DNA of 64,000 bases from 58-81 sp012729145 (GTDB lineage Bacteria; Synergistota; Synergistia; Synergistales; Thermovirgaceae): assembly GCA_040770625.1 (NCBI GenBank), contig JAXGIW010000001.1, positions 558,001-622,000 on the forward strand, written 5' to 3'. Made by a program: the position numbers and the translations under genes. Within the stretch, counting starts at the first letter, position 1, and each line of letters begins with the position of its first letter. The notes under the pieces were generated by a model. That model searched no databases, was not told the DNA's origin, and saw only the letters and a list, made by a program, of their open reading frames with translations. Shown piece after piece: positions 8,317 through 16,492 of this stretch.

Positions 8317-9467
8317 ATCTGCCTGACCGCTTCAACCACGTCGGTCACATCACCGTCGGTCATGGCGGGGAAAAGGGGCAGCGAAACGATCCGGTCGCTA
8401 ACGTGCTCGGCCCCGGGGAAGTCGCCCCTCTTCCATCGGTAGTTCTGCCCGAAATAGGAGAAGAGGTGGGCCGCCTGGTAGTGAAGGGCCGTGCCAATGT
8501 TCATCTCCCTCATCCTGGCCATGAAATCGTCCCGGGAGAAGCCAAGGAGATCGATATCCAGGAGGGGTGTGAAGATATGCCAGGAGTGGACGTCACCCTC
8601 ATCTGGTTCGGGCGGCAGTCTCAGTCCCTTTAACTCCCCCAGCTCCTTCCTGTATATATCCACGATCTCCCTTCTCCTTTCGTTGAAGGTGTCGAGCCGG
8701 GTTAGCTGGTCGCTCCCAATGGCTGCCTGGATGTCGAGCATGTTGTACTTCAGCCCCGGAAAGAGAATGTCGTAGTGAGGTGTTCCCGTGGCAGCGTAGC
8801 GGTTCCAGGCCCCCTTGCTCATCCCGTGCTGTCTCAGGACGGAGATCTTTTCTGCGGCTTCCTCGCAGCCCGTGCAGACCATCCCCCCCTCCCCGCAGGT
8901 GATGTTCTTGGTGGGGTGGAAGCTGAAGACGGCGGCATGTCTCTCGCCTGCAGGGGAACCTATGAGCTTGCCCCTGCAGGATGCACCGAGTGCGTGAGCG
9001 GCGTCCTCGATCAGTACCAGGTCGTTCTTTTGAACGATCTCCTCAATGGCCTGCATATCGCAGGGGCGCCCTGCGAAGTGTACCGGGATGACGGCTCTGG
9101 TCCGAGAGGTGATGGCCCTCTCTATCATATCGGGCCTTATGTTCAGTGTTACGGGGTCGATATCTGCGAGGACGGGTGTGGCGCCCGTCAGAACGACGGT
9201 GTTCAACGTGGCTGCAAAGGTCATAGGGGTCGTTATGACTTCGTCTCCGGGGCCGATGCCGAAGGCCAGGAGTGACAGGTGAAGCCCTGCCGTAGCGGAA
9301 TTGACCGCCAGGGAGTAGGGTGAACCTACGTACTCCCCAAAGGACTTCTCGAACTTCTGTGTCTTGGGTCCCGTGGTGATCCACCCCGACCTCAGTGAAT
9401 CCGCCACGTCGGCTATGGCATCCTCGCTTATGTCCGGTCTTGCGAATGGCAGGAACGTTTCCCTCAT
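8304..9467 (-). CDS. arnB: UDP-4-keto-pentose aminotransferase
   Basis: 387-residue DegT/DnrJ/EryC1/StrS PLP enzyme. It is expected to aminate UDP-4-keto-L-arabinose using glutamate, giving UDP-L-Ara4N. The PLP lysine is in SFHPTKNITCGEGG (Lys about 187), preceded by the PLP-contact EDAAHALGAS. The N-terminal LPFARPDISEDAI and FHPTKNIT blocks fit ArnB. The start ATG overlaps the arnT stop in an ATGA junction. WbpE/PseC-type aminotransferases are the alternative, but the adjoining ArnC, ArnT and ArnA-like genes make ArnB most likely. Confidence 0.9.
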   Translation of the reverse strand: MRETFLPFARPDISEDAIADVADSLRSGWITTGPKTQKFEKSFGEYVGSPYSLAVNSATAGLHLSLLAFGIGPGDEVITTPMTFAATLNTVVLTGATPVLADIDPVTLNIRPDMIERAITSRTRAVIPVHFAGRPCDMQAIEEIVQKNDLVLIEDAAHALGASCRGKLIGSPAGERHAAVFSFHPTKNITCGEGGMVCTGCEEAAEKISVLRQHGMSKGAWNRYAATGTPHYDILFPGLKYNMLDIQAAIGSDQLTRLDTFNERRREIVDIYRKELGELKGLRLPPEPDEGDVHSWHIFTPLLDIDLLGFSRDDFMARMREMNIGTALHYQAAHLFSYFGQNYRWKRGDFPGAEHVSDRIVSLPLFPAMTDGDVTDVVEAVRQICGR

Positions 9468-11173
9468 TGGTCCTTTTCATCTCCCTTGTTGGTCACCACA
9501 AGTTTGCCCGAGACCCGCGCAAGGATCACAGGGGTCACCCCCCGGGTCTCGAAAAGTTCGGTGGACTGTTCCTCGCGCATCACCAGCAGTACTCTTTCGT
9601 CTGAGGTCCAGTAACGTTCAATAAATCCCTCGGAGTCCAAAAACCAGTCCGACTGGTCCCCCCTGTTGGCGCCGAACTCGAGCTCGCCTCTCCAGTCCAC
9701 AAGGACGATCCTTCTCTCCAGGTAGAAAGGAAGCCCCTGGTCGTAGTCACGGTACTGGGCGATCACATCGTCCGGAAGGGCGTGTCGGCGTATCACCGAG
9801 GCCAGGTCTCTGGCGCTCATTATCCCGTCGTAGAAGCCGAAGACGTTCTTGAAGGTCGCTATGTTCAGGAATGCGAAAATACATAGGGTCAGCACAACCC
9901 TCCGGGACTGCCCCTTCAGGTAGTAGACCCAGGACAGCACGACCAGGAGGATCAGGACGGCCACCACGGGGGCCACGAAGGGGAGCAGGACCTTCCCGTA
10001 TCTTTCATCCAGGAAGGGGTAGGCTGCCGCGGCGACCCCGAAGGGGACTAGTATCAGGCTGTTCAGAAGAAGACCCATCCCCAGGGACCTGGTCTTGCCC
10101 TTGTCCATGTGAAGGTCCAGGAATGAACCGGCAAGGATCGCGAGGGGCGGCATCACCGGGATGATGTAGGGTATCAGCTTGGAGCTGGAGAGAGAGAAGA
10201 AGATGAAGATGATCCCGAACCAGAGGAGCAAAAAGAGGTTGCCCCTGTCCTGGTGAGTAGGCCTGGCAAGCGACGAAGGCAGGGCGCCGCTTACGGCACC
10301 CGGGAGGAATCCCGTCCACGGGATGAACCCCACGATGATGATCGGAATGAACCACCAACAGGGTTCAAAGCGGTCGTGAATCTTCGTGGTATAGCGCAGG
10401 AAGTGCTCCTGGATGAAGAAGAAGTCGAAGAAATCCGGGTTCTCCAGGCACACCAGAACGAACCAGGGCGTCGCGGTGAGGAAGAAGACCACAATGCCGG
10501 GCAGGTATAGTGCTTCCCGTATCACACTCCACTTGCGGGTCATCACTATCCACCAGAAGACCACCCCTGCAGGGAGAACTATGCCTATCAGGCCCTTGGT
10601 GAGAGTGGCCAGGGCCATCCCGAGATAGAAGAGGAGGTAGTACCTCCTGTCCCTCCGGTGTCCCATCCAGAAACCCGCCAACGAGAGAGTGATGAAGAAC
10701 GAAAGCGGCATGTCGGTTATGTTGATCTGGCCTATGGCAAAATAGACCAGAGAGGTAGCCAGGATCCACGACGACAGGAAGGCAGCCCTTGGTCCGTTCA
10801 TCCTGTTCGCAAGCCAGTATGTGACGAACACCCCTGCAATTGCCAACACGGCAGGCCAGAAGCGTGCGGCGAACTCGTTCTGTCCCAGCGCCTTGAATGA
10901 CAGGGCAGTCAGCCAGTAGTGAAGGACTGGCTTCTCGAAGTAGGCCACGTAGTTCAGGCGGGGGGTGATAAAGTCCCCGCTCTCGATCATCTCCCGGGGT
11001 ATCTCGGAGTAGCGCCCTTCGTCGGGGTCAAGGAGGCCGTGGCTTCCGAGGGCCACCAGGTAAAGGATCGATGTAAGAACCAGGAGGAACAGAAGATTTT
11101 TCCTGTGAGAAGAGAACAAGGACAACAGCCTCCACAAAGTGAGGATATCTTGCCTCGGGGGCACCAGGAACAC
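9464..11173 (-). CDS. arnT: Lipid A aminoarabinose transferase
   Basis: 569-residue polytopic membrane glycosyltransferase of the PMT/ArnT family (GT83). After the first membrane segment (LLFLLVLTSILYLVAL) comes the periplasmic motif DPDEGRYSEIPREM, containing the Asp-Glu and Arg residues essential in ArnT. About twelve hydrophobic segments follow, then a soluble periplasmic C-terminal domain from about residue 450. It would transfer L-Ara4N from undecaprenyl phosphate to lipid A phosphate at the periplasmic face, lowering negative charge. It is first in the arnT-arnB-arnC-formyltransferase operon. The start at 11173 is the first Met before the initial membrane helix. Confidence 0.88.
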   Translation of the reverse strand: MFLVPPRQDILTLWRLLSLFSSHRKNLLFLLVLTSILYLVALGSHGLLDPDEGRYSEIPREMIESGDFITPRLNYVAYFEKPVLHYWLTALSFKALGQNEFAARFWPAVLAIAGVFVTYWLANRMNGPRAAFLSSWILATSLVYFAIGQINITDMPLSFFITLSLAGFWMGHRRDRRYYLLFYLGMALATLTKGLIGIVLPAGVVFWWIVMTRKWSVIREALYLPGIVVFFLTATPWFVLVCLENPDFFDFFFIQEHFLRYTTKIHDRFEPCWWFIPIIIVGFIPWTGFLPGAVSGALPSSLARPTHQDRGNLFLLLWFGIIFIFFSLSSSKLIPYIIPVMPPLAILAGSFLDLHMDKGKTRSLGMGLLLNSLILVPFGVAAAAYPFLDERYGKVLLPFVAPVVAVLILLVVLSWVYYLKGQSRRVVLTLCIFAFLNIATFKNVFGFYDGIMSARDLASVIRRHALPDDVIAQYRDYDQGLPFYLERRIVLVDWRGELEFGANRGDQSDWFLDSEGFIERYWTSDERVLLVMREEQSTELFETRGVTPVILARVSGKLVVTNKGDEKDQ

Positions 11174-11236
11174 AAACTTGGATTATTATAACGGTATAGC
11201 CAGAAGAATTACCAACCCGCAGGAGGTGCTTTAGCC

Positions 11237-11602
11237 ATGGACCGACTCGGGATGCTCATGATCCTGGGCTCCGCGCTTTTCAACGCCACCGCTAGCAGCA
11301 TGATGAAGATAGGTTTCGGGCATCAGCAAGACCTTCTCGAGAGGGGGTTCGCGGGTGCGGTCTTCAGGATAGCCGGCAACCCCTGGGCTGTTGCCGGGGT
11401 GGTATGTTTCGGAATATCCTTCATGTTCATGAGTGCTGCCCTGACGCGGGTGGACCTGTCCGTGGCCTACCCGGTGATGTCGGGCCTGGTCTTCATCCTC
11501 GTTCTCGGTGTCTCGTCGGTCTTCTTCGCCGAACAGATAACATTGATGAGGCTGATCGGGGTCTTTCTGATACTGTCGGGGGTCTTGGCGATAAGCAGGT
11601 AG
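11237..11602 (+). CDS. Small EamA/SMR-type transporter, ArnE/ArnF-like
   Basis: 121 residues with four hydrophobic helices (about 5-22, 43-62, 74-92, 100-118), the architecture of the small multidrug resistance fold. The middle carries SAALTRVDLSVAYPVMSGLVFI, typical of the EmrE/ArnE branch. Divergently transcribed from arnT with only 63 bp between the starts, it is a good candidate for one half of the Und-P-L-Ara4N flippase. E. coli uses an ArnE-ArnF heterodimer, whereas only one gene is visible here. ATG 11237 has AGGAGGTG 8-9 bp upstream. A drug or quaternary-ammonium exporter is the alternative. Confidence 0.75.
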   Translation: MDRLGMLMILGSALFNATASSMMKIGFGHQQDLLERGFAGAVFRIAGNPWAVAGVVCFGISFMFMSAALTRVDLSVAYPVMSGLVFILVLGVSSVFFAEQITLMRLIGVFLILSGVLAISR

Positions 11603-11847
11603 GGAACCGGTTAACAGTGAACGGTAAGTTCAAATTCAAGGCCGGCGTTTCCCTGCTTCCGTTTACCCAGTCCCTCGTCGGGACCAGCTGCCCCGAGCGA
11701 AGCGAAAGGGTAGGTTTCGCTCTGCCCGGAGCGATAGCGACTGGGTGCCGTTTACGCCTTTGAATTTTTCGATTCACAAGTCACGGCATTTTTCGTAGTC
11801 TAACGTCTTTAACGTTTTTCCCATCTCACGCCTTTGGGGGGTTCATC
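11603..11847. repeat. Heptamer arrays and a GC-rich repeat fragment
   Basis: No gene seen. GTTAACAGTGAACGGTAAG-type heptamers lie near 11610-11630 and CTAACGTCTTTAACG near 11800-11817. Between them at about 11670-11750 is a segment with CCTCGTCGGGACC and GCGAAGCGAAAGGG that recurs near 48900-48970. The RBS GGGGGG of ugd is at 11836-11841. Confidence 0.6.
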
Positions 11848-13176
11848 ATGAAGGTCTGCATCATAGGAACCGGGTACGTCGGACTTGTCACCGGGGCATG
11901 TCTTGCAGAGAATGGCAACGACGTCTGGTGCGTGGACATCGACCAGGCCAAGATAGCGGGTCTGAAAGAGGGGAGGGTCCCCATCTACGAGCCGGGCCTG
12001 GAGGATATGGTCAAGAGGAACCTCACCGAAAACCGTCTGAGATTCACTACTGATATGAAGGAAGGCCTTGATCCAAGCCTGTTCGTTTTTATAGCTGTGG
12101 GAACTCCCCCCATGGAAGACGGCTCCGCGGACCTGGGCCACGTCTACGAAGCTGCCTCCCAGATAGGCAGTCTCATGGACGGCAACAAGATCGTCGTAGC
12201 CAAATCCACCATACCCGTCGGTACTACCGAGAGGATAAGGGGGATCATCACCGAAAGGCTAGCCGAAAGAGGCCGCCGGGGTGTTGAGTTCGACGTCGCC
12301 TTCTGCCCCGAGTTCCTCAAGGAAGGGGCCGCGGTCGAGGACTGTCTCCGCCCGGACAGGATCATTATTGGGACCGGCAACGAAAGGACAGCCGAGTTGC
12401 TTCGGGAGCTTTTCTCCCCCTTTGTCATGAAGGAGAACCGCTTCTACACCATGTCCATACCATCGGCGGAGATGACCAAGTACGCATCGAACGCAATGCT
12501 TGCCACCCGGATCAGCTTCATGAACGAGCTCTCCCGTCTTTGCGAAAAGGTTGGAGCCGACGTGGGGCAGGTTCGTGTCGGAATGGGAACCGACAGCAGG
12601 ATAGGCTCCTCCTTCCTCTATGCCGGTCTCGGCTACGGCGGCTCCTGTTTCCCGAAGGATGTCCGGGCACTTATCAACTGTGCGTCGTCGAAGAAGGTGG
12701 ACCTCTCCATTCTTCGGGCCGTCGAGGAGGCGAACAGGACACAGAGGCAGTTCTTCCTGGACAAGATGATCGGGCACTTCGGAGAGGAACTCTCGGGAAG
12801 GACCTTCGCTCTTTGGGGCCTGAGCTTCAAACCTCACACCGACGACCTGAGGGAGGCGCCTTCGCTGACCATATCCGATGCTCTTCTTTCGAGGGGAGCC
12901 GCCCTGAGGGTCTTCGACCCTGTGGCGATGGAGAAGGCCCGGACGATCCTGCCCGATGACGGTTCGGTGACATTCTGCTCCGACGCCTACGAGGCCCTGG
13001 AGGGCGCCAACGCCCTGGTGCTTGTCACTGAATGGCCCCAGTTCCGCAGGCCCGACTGGGACAAGATCAGGGATCTTATGAAACCTGCCGCTGCTGTATT
13101 CGACGGCCGCAACCAACTATCTCCAGCCCACGTCAGGGCCCTGGGCTTCTCCTATTACGGGATAGGGAGGGGGTAA
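11848..13176 (+). CDS. ugd: UDP-glucose 6-dehydrogenase
   Basis: 442-residue enzyme oxidising UDP-glucose to UDP-glucuronate with two NAD. It begins MKVCIIGTGYVGLVTGACLA (Rossmann loop). The C-terminal UDP-binding domain begins around residue 310 (FALWGLSFKPHTDDLREAPS). The catalytic Cys lies in GYGGSCFPKD (about 267), and the VAKSTIPVGTT and SNAMLATRISFMNE signatures are present. Its product is the substrate of the ArnA-type decarboxylase at 5115-6137, so it fits the aminoarabinose pathway, though it can also feed capsule synthesis. It has its own RBS and is separated from the arnE-like gene by a 245-bp repeat region. Confidence 0.95.
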   Translation: MKVCIIGTGYVGLVTGACLAENGNDVWCVDIDQAKIAGLKEGRVPIYEPGLEDMVKRNLTENRLRFTTDMKEGLDPSLFVFIAVGTPPMEDGSADLGHVYEAASQIGSLMDGNKIVVAKSTIPVGTTERIRGIITERLAERGRRGVEFDVAFCPEFLKEGAAVEDCLRPDRIIIGTGNERTAELLRELFSPFVMKENRFYTMSIPSAEMTKYASNAMLATRISFMNELSRLCEKVGADVGQVRVGMGTDSRIGSSFLYAGLGYGGSCFPKDVRALINCASSKKVDLSILRAVEEANRTQRQFFLDKMIGHFGEELSGRTFALWGLSFKPHTDDLREAPSLTISDALLSRGAALRVFDPVAMEKARTILPDDGSVTFCSDAYEALEGANALVLVTEWPQFRRPDWDKIRDLMKPAAAVFDGRNQLSPAHVRALGFSYYGIGRG

Positions 13177-13288
13177 AAAATTATTAAAGGCGTGAACGGT
13201 AAACAGTAAGCGGTTAACGGGATGGATCAAACAAAAGCCTGACTGGATTTTTCCCAGGCAGGAAGTATCTTGTGGATAGTGAACAAAG

Positions 13289-13320
13289 GGAAAAGGCCAG
13301 GAGAACACCCGGCCTTTTCC
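13289..13320. terminator. Bidirectional terminator between ugd and citF
   Basis: Perfect 10-bp stem GGAAAAGGCC / GGCCTTTTCC with a 12-nt loop. The A- and T-rich tracts on the two sides let it work in both directions. It separates the convergent ugd and citDEF transcripts. Heptamer arrays flank it at 13190-13222 and 13349-13380. Confidence 0.7.
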
Positions 13321-13384
13321 TCACAGATCCAAATGTTTTCGGCTTTTGCCATTTACCGTTTACCGCTAACCGTTCACCGGTCTT

Positions 13385-14935
13385 TTACTTTTTCTTCAGC
13401 TGCCTCACGACGTCGATGACGGTGCCGTCGCGGTACTCGACGACCCCGATGATCCTGTCCTCTGTCTCGACCGGTGACATGGGGCCTGTGAACTTCTCCG
13501 CTGTTTCGATCAGTTCGTCCATGGTCACCAGGGGGACATCCCCGGCTTCCTTTGCTGCGTTGATCAGATCCTGTCTCCTGGGGTTGATGGCCACGCCGAA
13601 CTCGGTAACCACGGCATCGACCACTTCGCCAGGCGTGCTGACAGTGTAGACCGAATCGACCGCGCAGGGTATGCGACCGCGGAGCAGAGGAGTGGTGATG
13701 ATGGTCAGCTGCGCTCCCGCTGCTGTGTCCTGGTGGCCGCCTATGCCGTGGAGAAGAGCTCCGTCGGCCTCGGTGTTCACGTTCACGTTGAAGTCCCTGT
13801 CCACCTCGGTGGCTCCCAGCACTACCGTGTCAAGCATGTTCACGGCGCACCCCGCGTTCCAGGGGTTGGCGTACCAGTCGGCCGATATCTCCACGTGGTT
13901 GGGGTTCTCGCCTATGGATTTAACCGCGGCAAGGTCGAAGGATTGAACGTCGAGAAGCCTTTCGAAGAGCCCCTCCTTCATCATGTCCACGAAGAACTCC
14001 GTAATTCCTCCGAGCCCGAAGCTCCCCTTGATCCCCTTCTCCCGCATGGCATCCCTTACGTAGGCCGCCACTGCAAGGGATATGCCACCTGCTCCGGTCT
14101 GGAAGGATATGCCATCCCTGAAGTAGGGTGTCGCTTCGATCAGCTTCGCGGCGTTCCTGGCTATCAGAAGCCTCATTGGGTCCCTGGTCACCCGGGTAGT
14201 GCCGCTGACGATCCCTGCGGGGTCACCGATGCTGTCTACAGAGACAACGAAGTCCACAAAGAACTGGGGGATATGGATGCAGGGCGCGGGGTAGGGAATC
14301 AGGTTGTCTGTTATGGCCACAACGCACTGTGCGTACTCGGCGTCGCTATGGGCGTACCCGAGGGACCCGCAGGCTGATCTGCCTACCGCTCCCGAAAGGT
14401 TGCCGTACTTGTCCGCCGTGGGCGCTGCAATGAAGGCCACGTCGATAACGACCTCGCCGCTTGTCACAGCCCTGGGACGCCCCCCGTGGCTCCTCAGGAC
14501 GACGGGGACGCTCATGCCGCCCTCGGAGGCAAGCTGTCCTATGGGGCCGTTGACGGAACCCATGATCTGGCGGATGACCCCGCTCTTGATGTGTTTCGTC
14601 AGATGTTTGTGAACGCCGAAAAGAGCCGTTGGGAAGATAACAAGGTCTTTGATCCCCATCTCGGCGCAGGCGTCGAGCACGGCGTTGACCACGAAATCGC
14701 CGTTGCGGAGGTGGTGGTGGAAGGAGATGGTCATGCCACTCTTCAACCCCGACGCGCTGATGGCAGCCTTGATGTCGGGAAGGGTCTTGTCGGTCCTTGT
14801 GTTGAAGGCCGTTCTGTTCCTCTTCCCGAAACGGTTGCCCTCGGGCGGTCTTCTGTCATGGCCCTTGAAGTGCCTGACCTCCCCGTAACCCGGTATCGAG
14901 TCGGGAATATTACGTCCTGCGGCGTTGATAGCCAT
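13385..14935 (-). CDS. citF: Citrate lyase alpha subunit
   Basis: 516-residue CitF homologue. This subunit transfers citrate onto the acyl carrier protein (citrate:acetyl-ACP transferase) in the citrate lyase complex, which splits citrate to acetate and oxaloacetate. Family blocks include GMTISFHHHLRNGD near residue 70, GSVNGPIGQLASEGGMSVPV, and GFQTGAGG-like ISFQTGAGGISLAV. Length is close to the usual 510. It is last in a citD-citE-citF operon with one-base or ATGA junctions. The usual accessory genes citC, citX and citG are not in the window, so activation of the enzyme must be encoded elsewhere. Confidence 0.95.
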   Translation of the reverse strand: MAINAAGRNIPDSIPGYGEVRHFKGHDRRPPEGNRFGKRNRTAFNTRTDKTLPDIKAAISASGLKSGMTISFHHHLRNGDFVVNAVLDACAEMGIKDLVIFPTALFGVHKHLTKHIKSGVIRQIMGSVNGPIGQLASEGGMSVPVVLRSHGGRPRAVTSGEVVIDVAFIAAPTADKYGNLSGAVGRSACGSLGYAHSDAEYAQCVVAITDNLIPYPAPCIHIPQFFVDFVVSVDSIGDPAGIVSGTTRVTRDPMRLLIARNAAKLIEATPYFRDGISFQTGAGGISLAVAAYVRDAMREKGIKGSFGLGGITEFFVDMMKEGLFERLLDVQSFDLAAVKSIGENPNHVEISADWYANPWNAGCAVNMLDTVVLGATEVDRDFNVNVNTEADGALLHGIGGHQDTAAGAQLTIITTPLLRGRIPCAVDSVYTVSTPGEVVDAVVTEFGVAINPRRQDLINAAKEAGDVPLVTMDELIETAEKFTGPMSPVETEDRIIGVVEYRDGTVIDVVRQLKKK

Positions 14936-15813
14936 TACTTTTCACCTCCGGCTTTGAGACCGGCCCGCTGGAGAGTGAATTCCGCCCTCTTGACCACGGG
15001 CTTGTCGACCATCTTCCCGTCGACCTGGACCGCCCCAAGACCCCTGGCCGCGGCTTCGGCGGCGGCCTCCACGATCTTTTTAGCCTGTTCTATCTCCTTG
15101 GCTGTCGGCGTGAAGACATCGTGGATTATCGGTATCTGGTTCGGATGGATGACGCTCTTGCCCTGGTAGCCCAGCTGTTTGACCCATTCACTCTCCCGTC
15201 TGAGACCGGCGTCGTCGGTGATGTCGGCGAAGACGGTGTCCAGGGCGTCGACACCTGCGGCGTGGGCAGCCAGAACGACCATCCTTCGGGGTCCGATGAG
15301 CTCTTCGCTGTTGGGAGAGCGGGTCGTCTTGAGGTCGGCCCTGAGGTCTTCACCTCCGGGGCAGATGGCGGCCACCCTTCTGGAGGCCTTCGCTATGTCA
15401 TAGGCCCTCCAGATGCCAAGGGCCGTCTCTAGAAGGCAGAAGATGAGAGTCTTGCCTACACGGATCTTGGCCTTGCTCTCTATTTGGGAGAGAGCCTCGT
15501 CCATAAGGGCGATATCCTTCGGGTTTTCCACCTTGGGTATGCGGATGCCGTCGATACCGCAGGGCACGACAGTCTCGATGTCGGTTCTCCAGAATTCGGT
15601 GTCCATGGCGTTTATCCTCACGGTGACCTCGCAGCTGCCGAAATCGCCCCTTCTGAGAACGTCCCTGACCAGTATGCGCGCAGCGTCCTTTTCGCTGACC
15701 GCTACGGCATCCTCAAGGTCAAGGATGACACCATCGGGGTTAAAAAGGTGCCCCCTAAGGAGCATATTGGGATTGTTGCCGGGCAGGTACAGCTTTGTCC
15801 TTCTCAGTCTCAT
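14935..15813 (-). CDS. citE: Citrate lyase beta subunit
   Basis: 292-residue HpcH/HpaI aldolase-family protein that cleaves citryl-ACP to acetyl-ACP and oxaloacetate. The N-terminus MRLRRTKLYLPGNNPNMLLRG is the CitE signature. It is followed by the Asp/Glu metal region DGVILDLEDAV (about 28-38), RINAMDTEFW and CPGGEDLRADL. It overlaps citD by four bases and abuts citF, giving a tight operon in the usual D-E-F order. Length is normal and no disruption is seen. Confidence 0.95.
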   Translation of the reverse strand: MRLRRTKLYLPGNNPNMLLRGHLFNPDGVILDLEDAVAVSEKDAARILVRDVLRRGDFGSCEVTVRINAMDTEFWRTDIETVVPCGIDGIRIPKVENPKDIALMDEALSQIESKAKIRVGKTLIFCLLETALGIWRAYDIAKASRRVAAICPGGEDLRADLKTTRSPNSEELIGPRRMVVLAAHAAGVDALDTVFADITDDAGLRRESEWVKQLGYQGKSVIHPNQIPIIHDVFTPTAKEIEQAKKIVEAAAEAAARGLGAVQVDGKMVDKPVVKRAEFTLQRAGLKAGGEK

Positions 15814-16103
15814 GCGGCCTTCCCCCCTGCGAGCCGTCTCACGGCCGCCTCGACCCTGGCCTTGAGCACAAGGTCCCCGGCTCCATTGTCCTGGATGGAG
15901 ACGAAAATGTCCCGGACACCCAGGCTTTTGAGGGTGTCCTTTGTTGCCTTTACCATAGCCTCGCCGAAGCGGGCTACGCTTGCCCCCTCCATCACGATGG
16001 ATATGCCCCGACCCTTTTCTGCTTCGGTCACGGTGACGATACAGTCCATCGATTCGAGGGTTCCTGCCTGGGCTGTTTTCATCTTCTTACCTCCCTGTGT
16101 CAA
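15810..16103 (-). CDS. citD: Citrate lyase acyl carrier protein
   Basis: 97-residue gamma subunit. The prosthetic-group serine is in AGTLESMDCIVTV near residue 16, equivalent to the Ser that carries the phosphoribosyl-dephospho-CoA group in known CitD proteins. It shuttles acetyl and citryl groups between CitF and CitE. ATG 16103 has AGGGAGG about 8 bp upstream and is the first gene of citDEF. A strong terminator-like hairpin ends only about 34 bp upstream of the start, which suggests attenuation of the operon (see findings). Confidence 0.93.
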   Translation of the reverse strand: MTQGGKKMKTAQAGTLESMDCIVTVTEAEKGRGISIVMEGASVARFGEAMVKATKDTLKSLGVRDIFVSIQDNGAGDLVLKARVEAAVRRLAGGKAA

Positions 16104-16136
16104 GCGACGTACTTCGTCTTGCCGTTCATCGCTTTC

Positions 16137-16170
16137 AAAAAACCGGGGCCCACCCGAAGGTGAGCCCCGG
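16137..16170 (-). terminator. Terminator-like hairpin just upstream of citD
   Basis: Read on the minus strand, a 12-bp stem (one mismatch; GGGGCTCACC / GGTGGGCCCC) with a TTCG loop is followed directly by GG and six T. It is about 320 bp past the isocitrate dehydrogenase stop and about 34 bp before the citD ATG. No promoter fits between it and the gene. Confidence 0.7.
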
Positions 16171-16492
16171 GCTCATTGATCTTTCCTGGTTATGCCCTTG
16201 CGGTTTACGATCCGCGATTAAGGGTTTTGCAGGTTTTCAGGTTTTGCATTCCCGTTCACCGTTGACCGTTCACTGTTAACGCCTTTAGGTTTTGCCCCTT
16301 CCGTCTCACGCCTAACGTCTCAAGCTCTTAAGGTCTTCCTGCCGCCTGCGTTGCATAGGGTTTTGAAGTGGGTTTCCCCATAAACAAAGGTTTTTGCTCT
16401 TCTCTGTGGCCCCACCCTCTGCGTTCTCTGTGGTGAGATGCCTTGGCCTTGGGTTTACCTTCTCACGTCTCACGTCTCACGTCTCACGGTTT
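16171..16492. repeat. Repeat-filled gap between IDH and citD
   Basis: Heptamer arrays lie at about 16252-16283 (CCGTTCACCGTTGACCGTTC) and 16301-16322. A nonamer segment, TTCTCTGTGGCC to CTCTGTGGTG, lies at 16400-16436. A regular run of four GTCTCAC units occupies about 16464-16490 against the IDH stop. No gene is seen. Confidence 0.65.
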
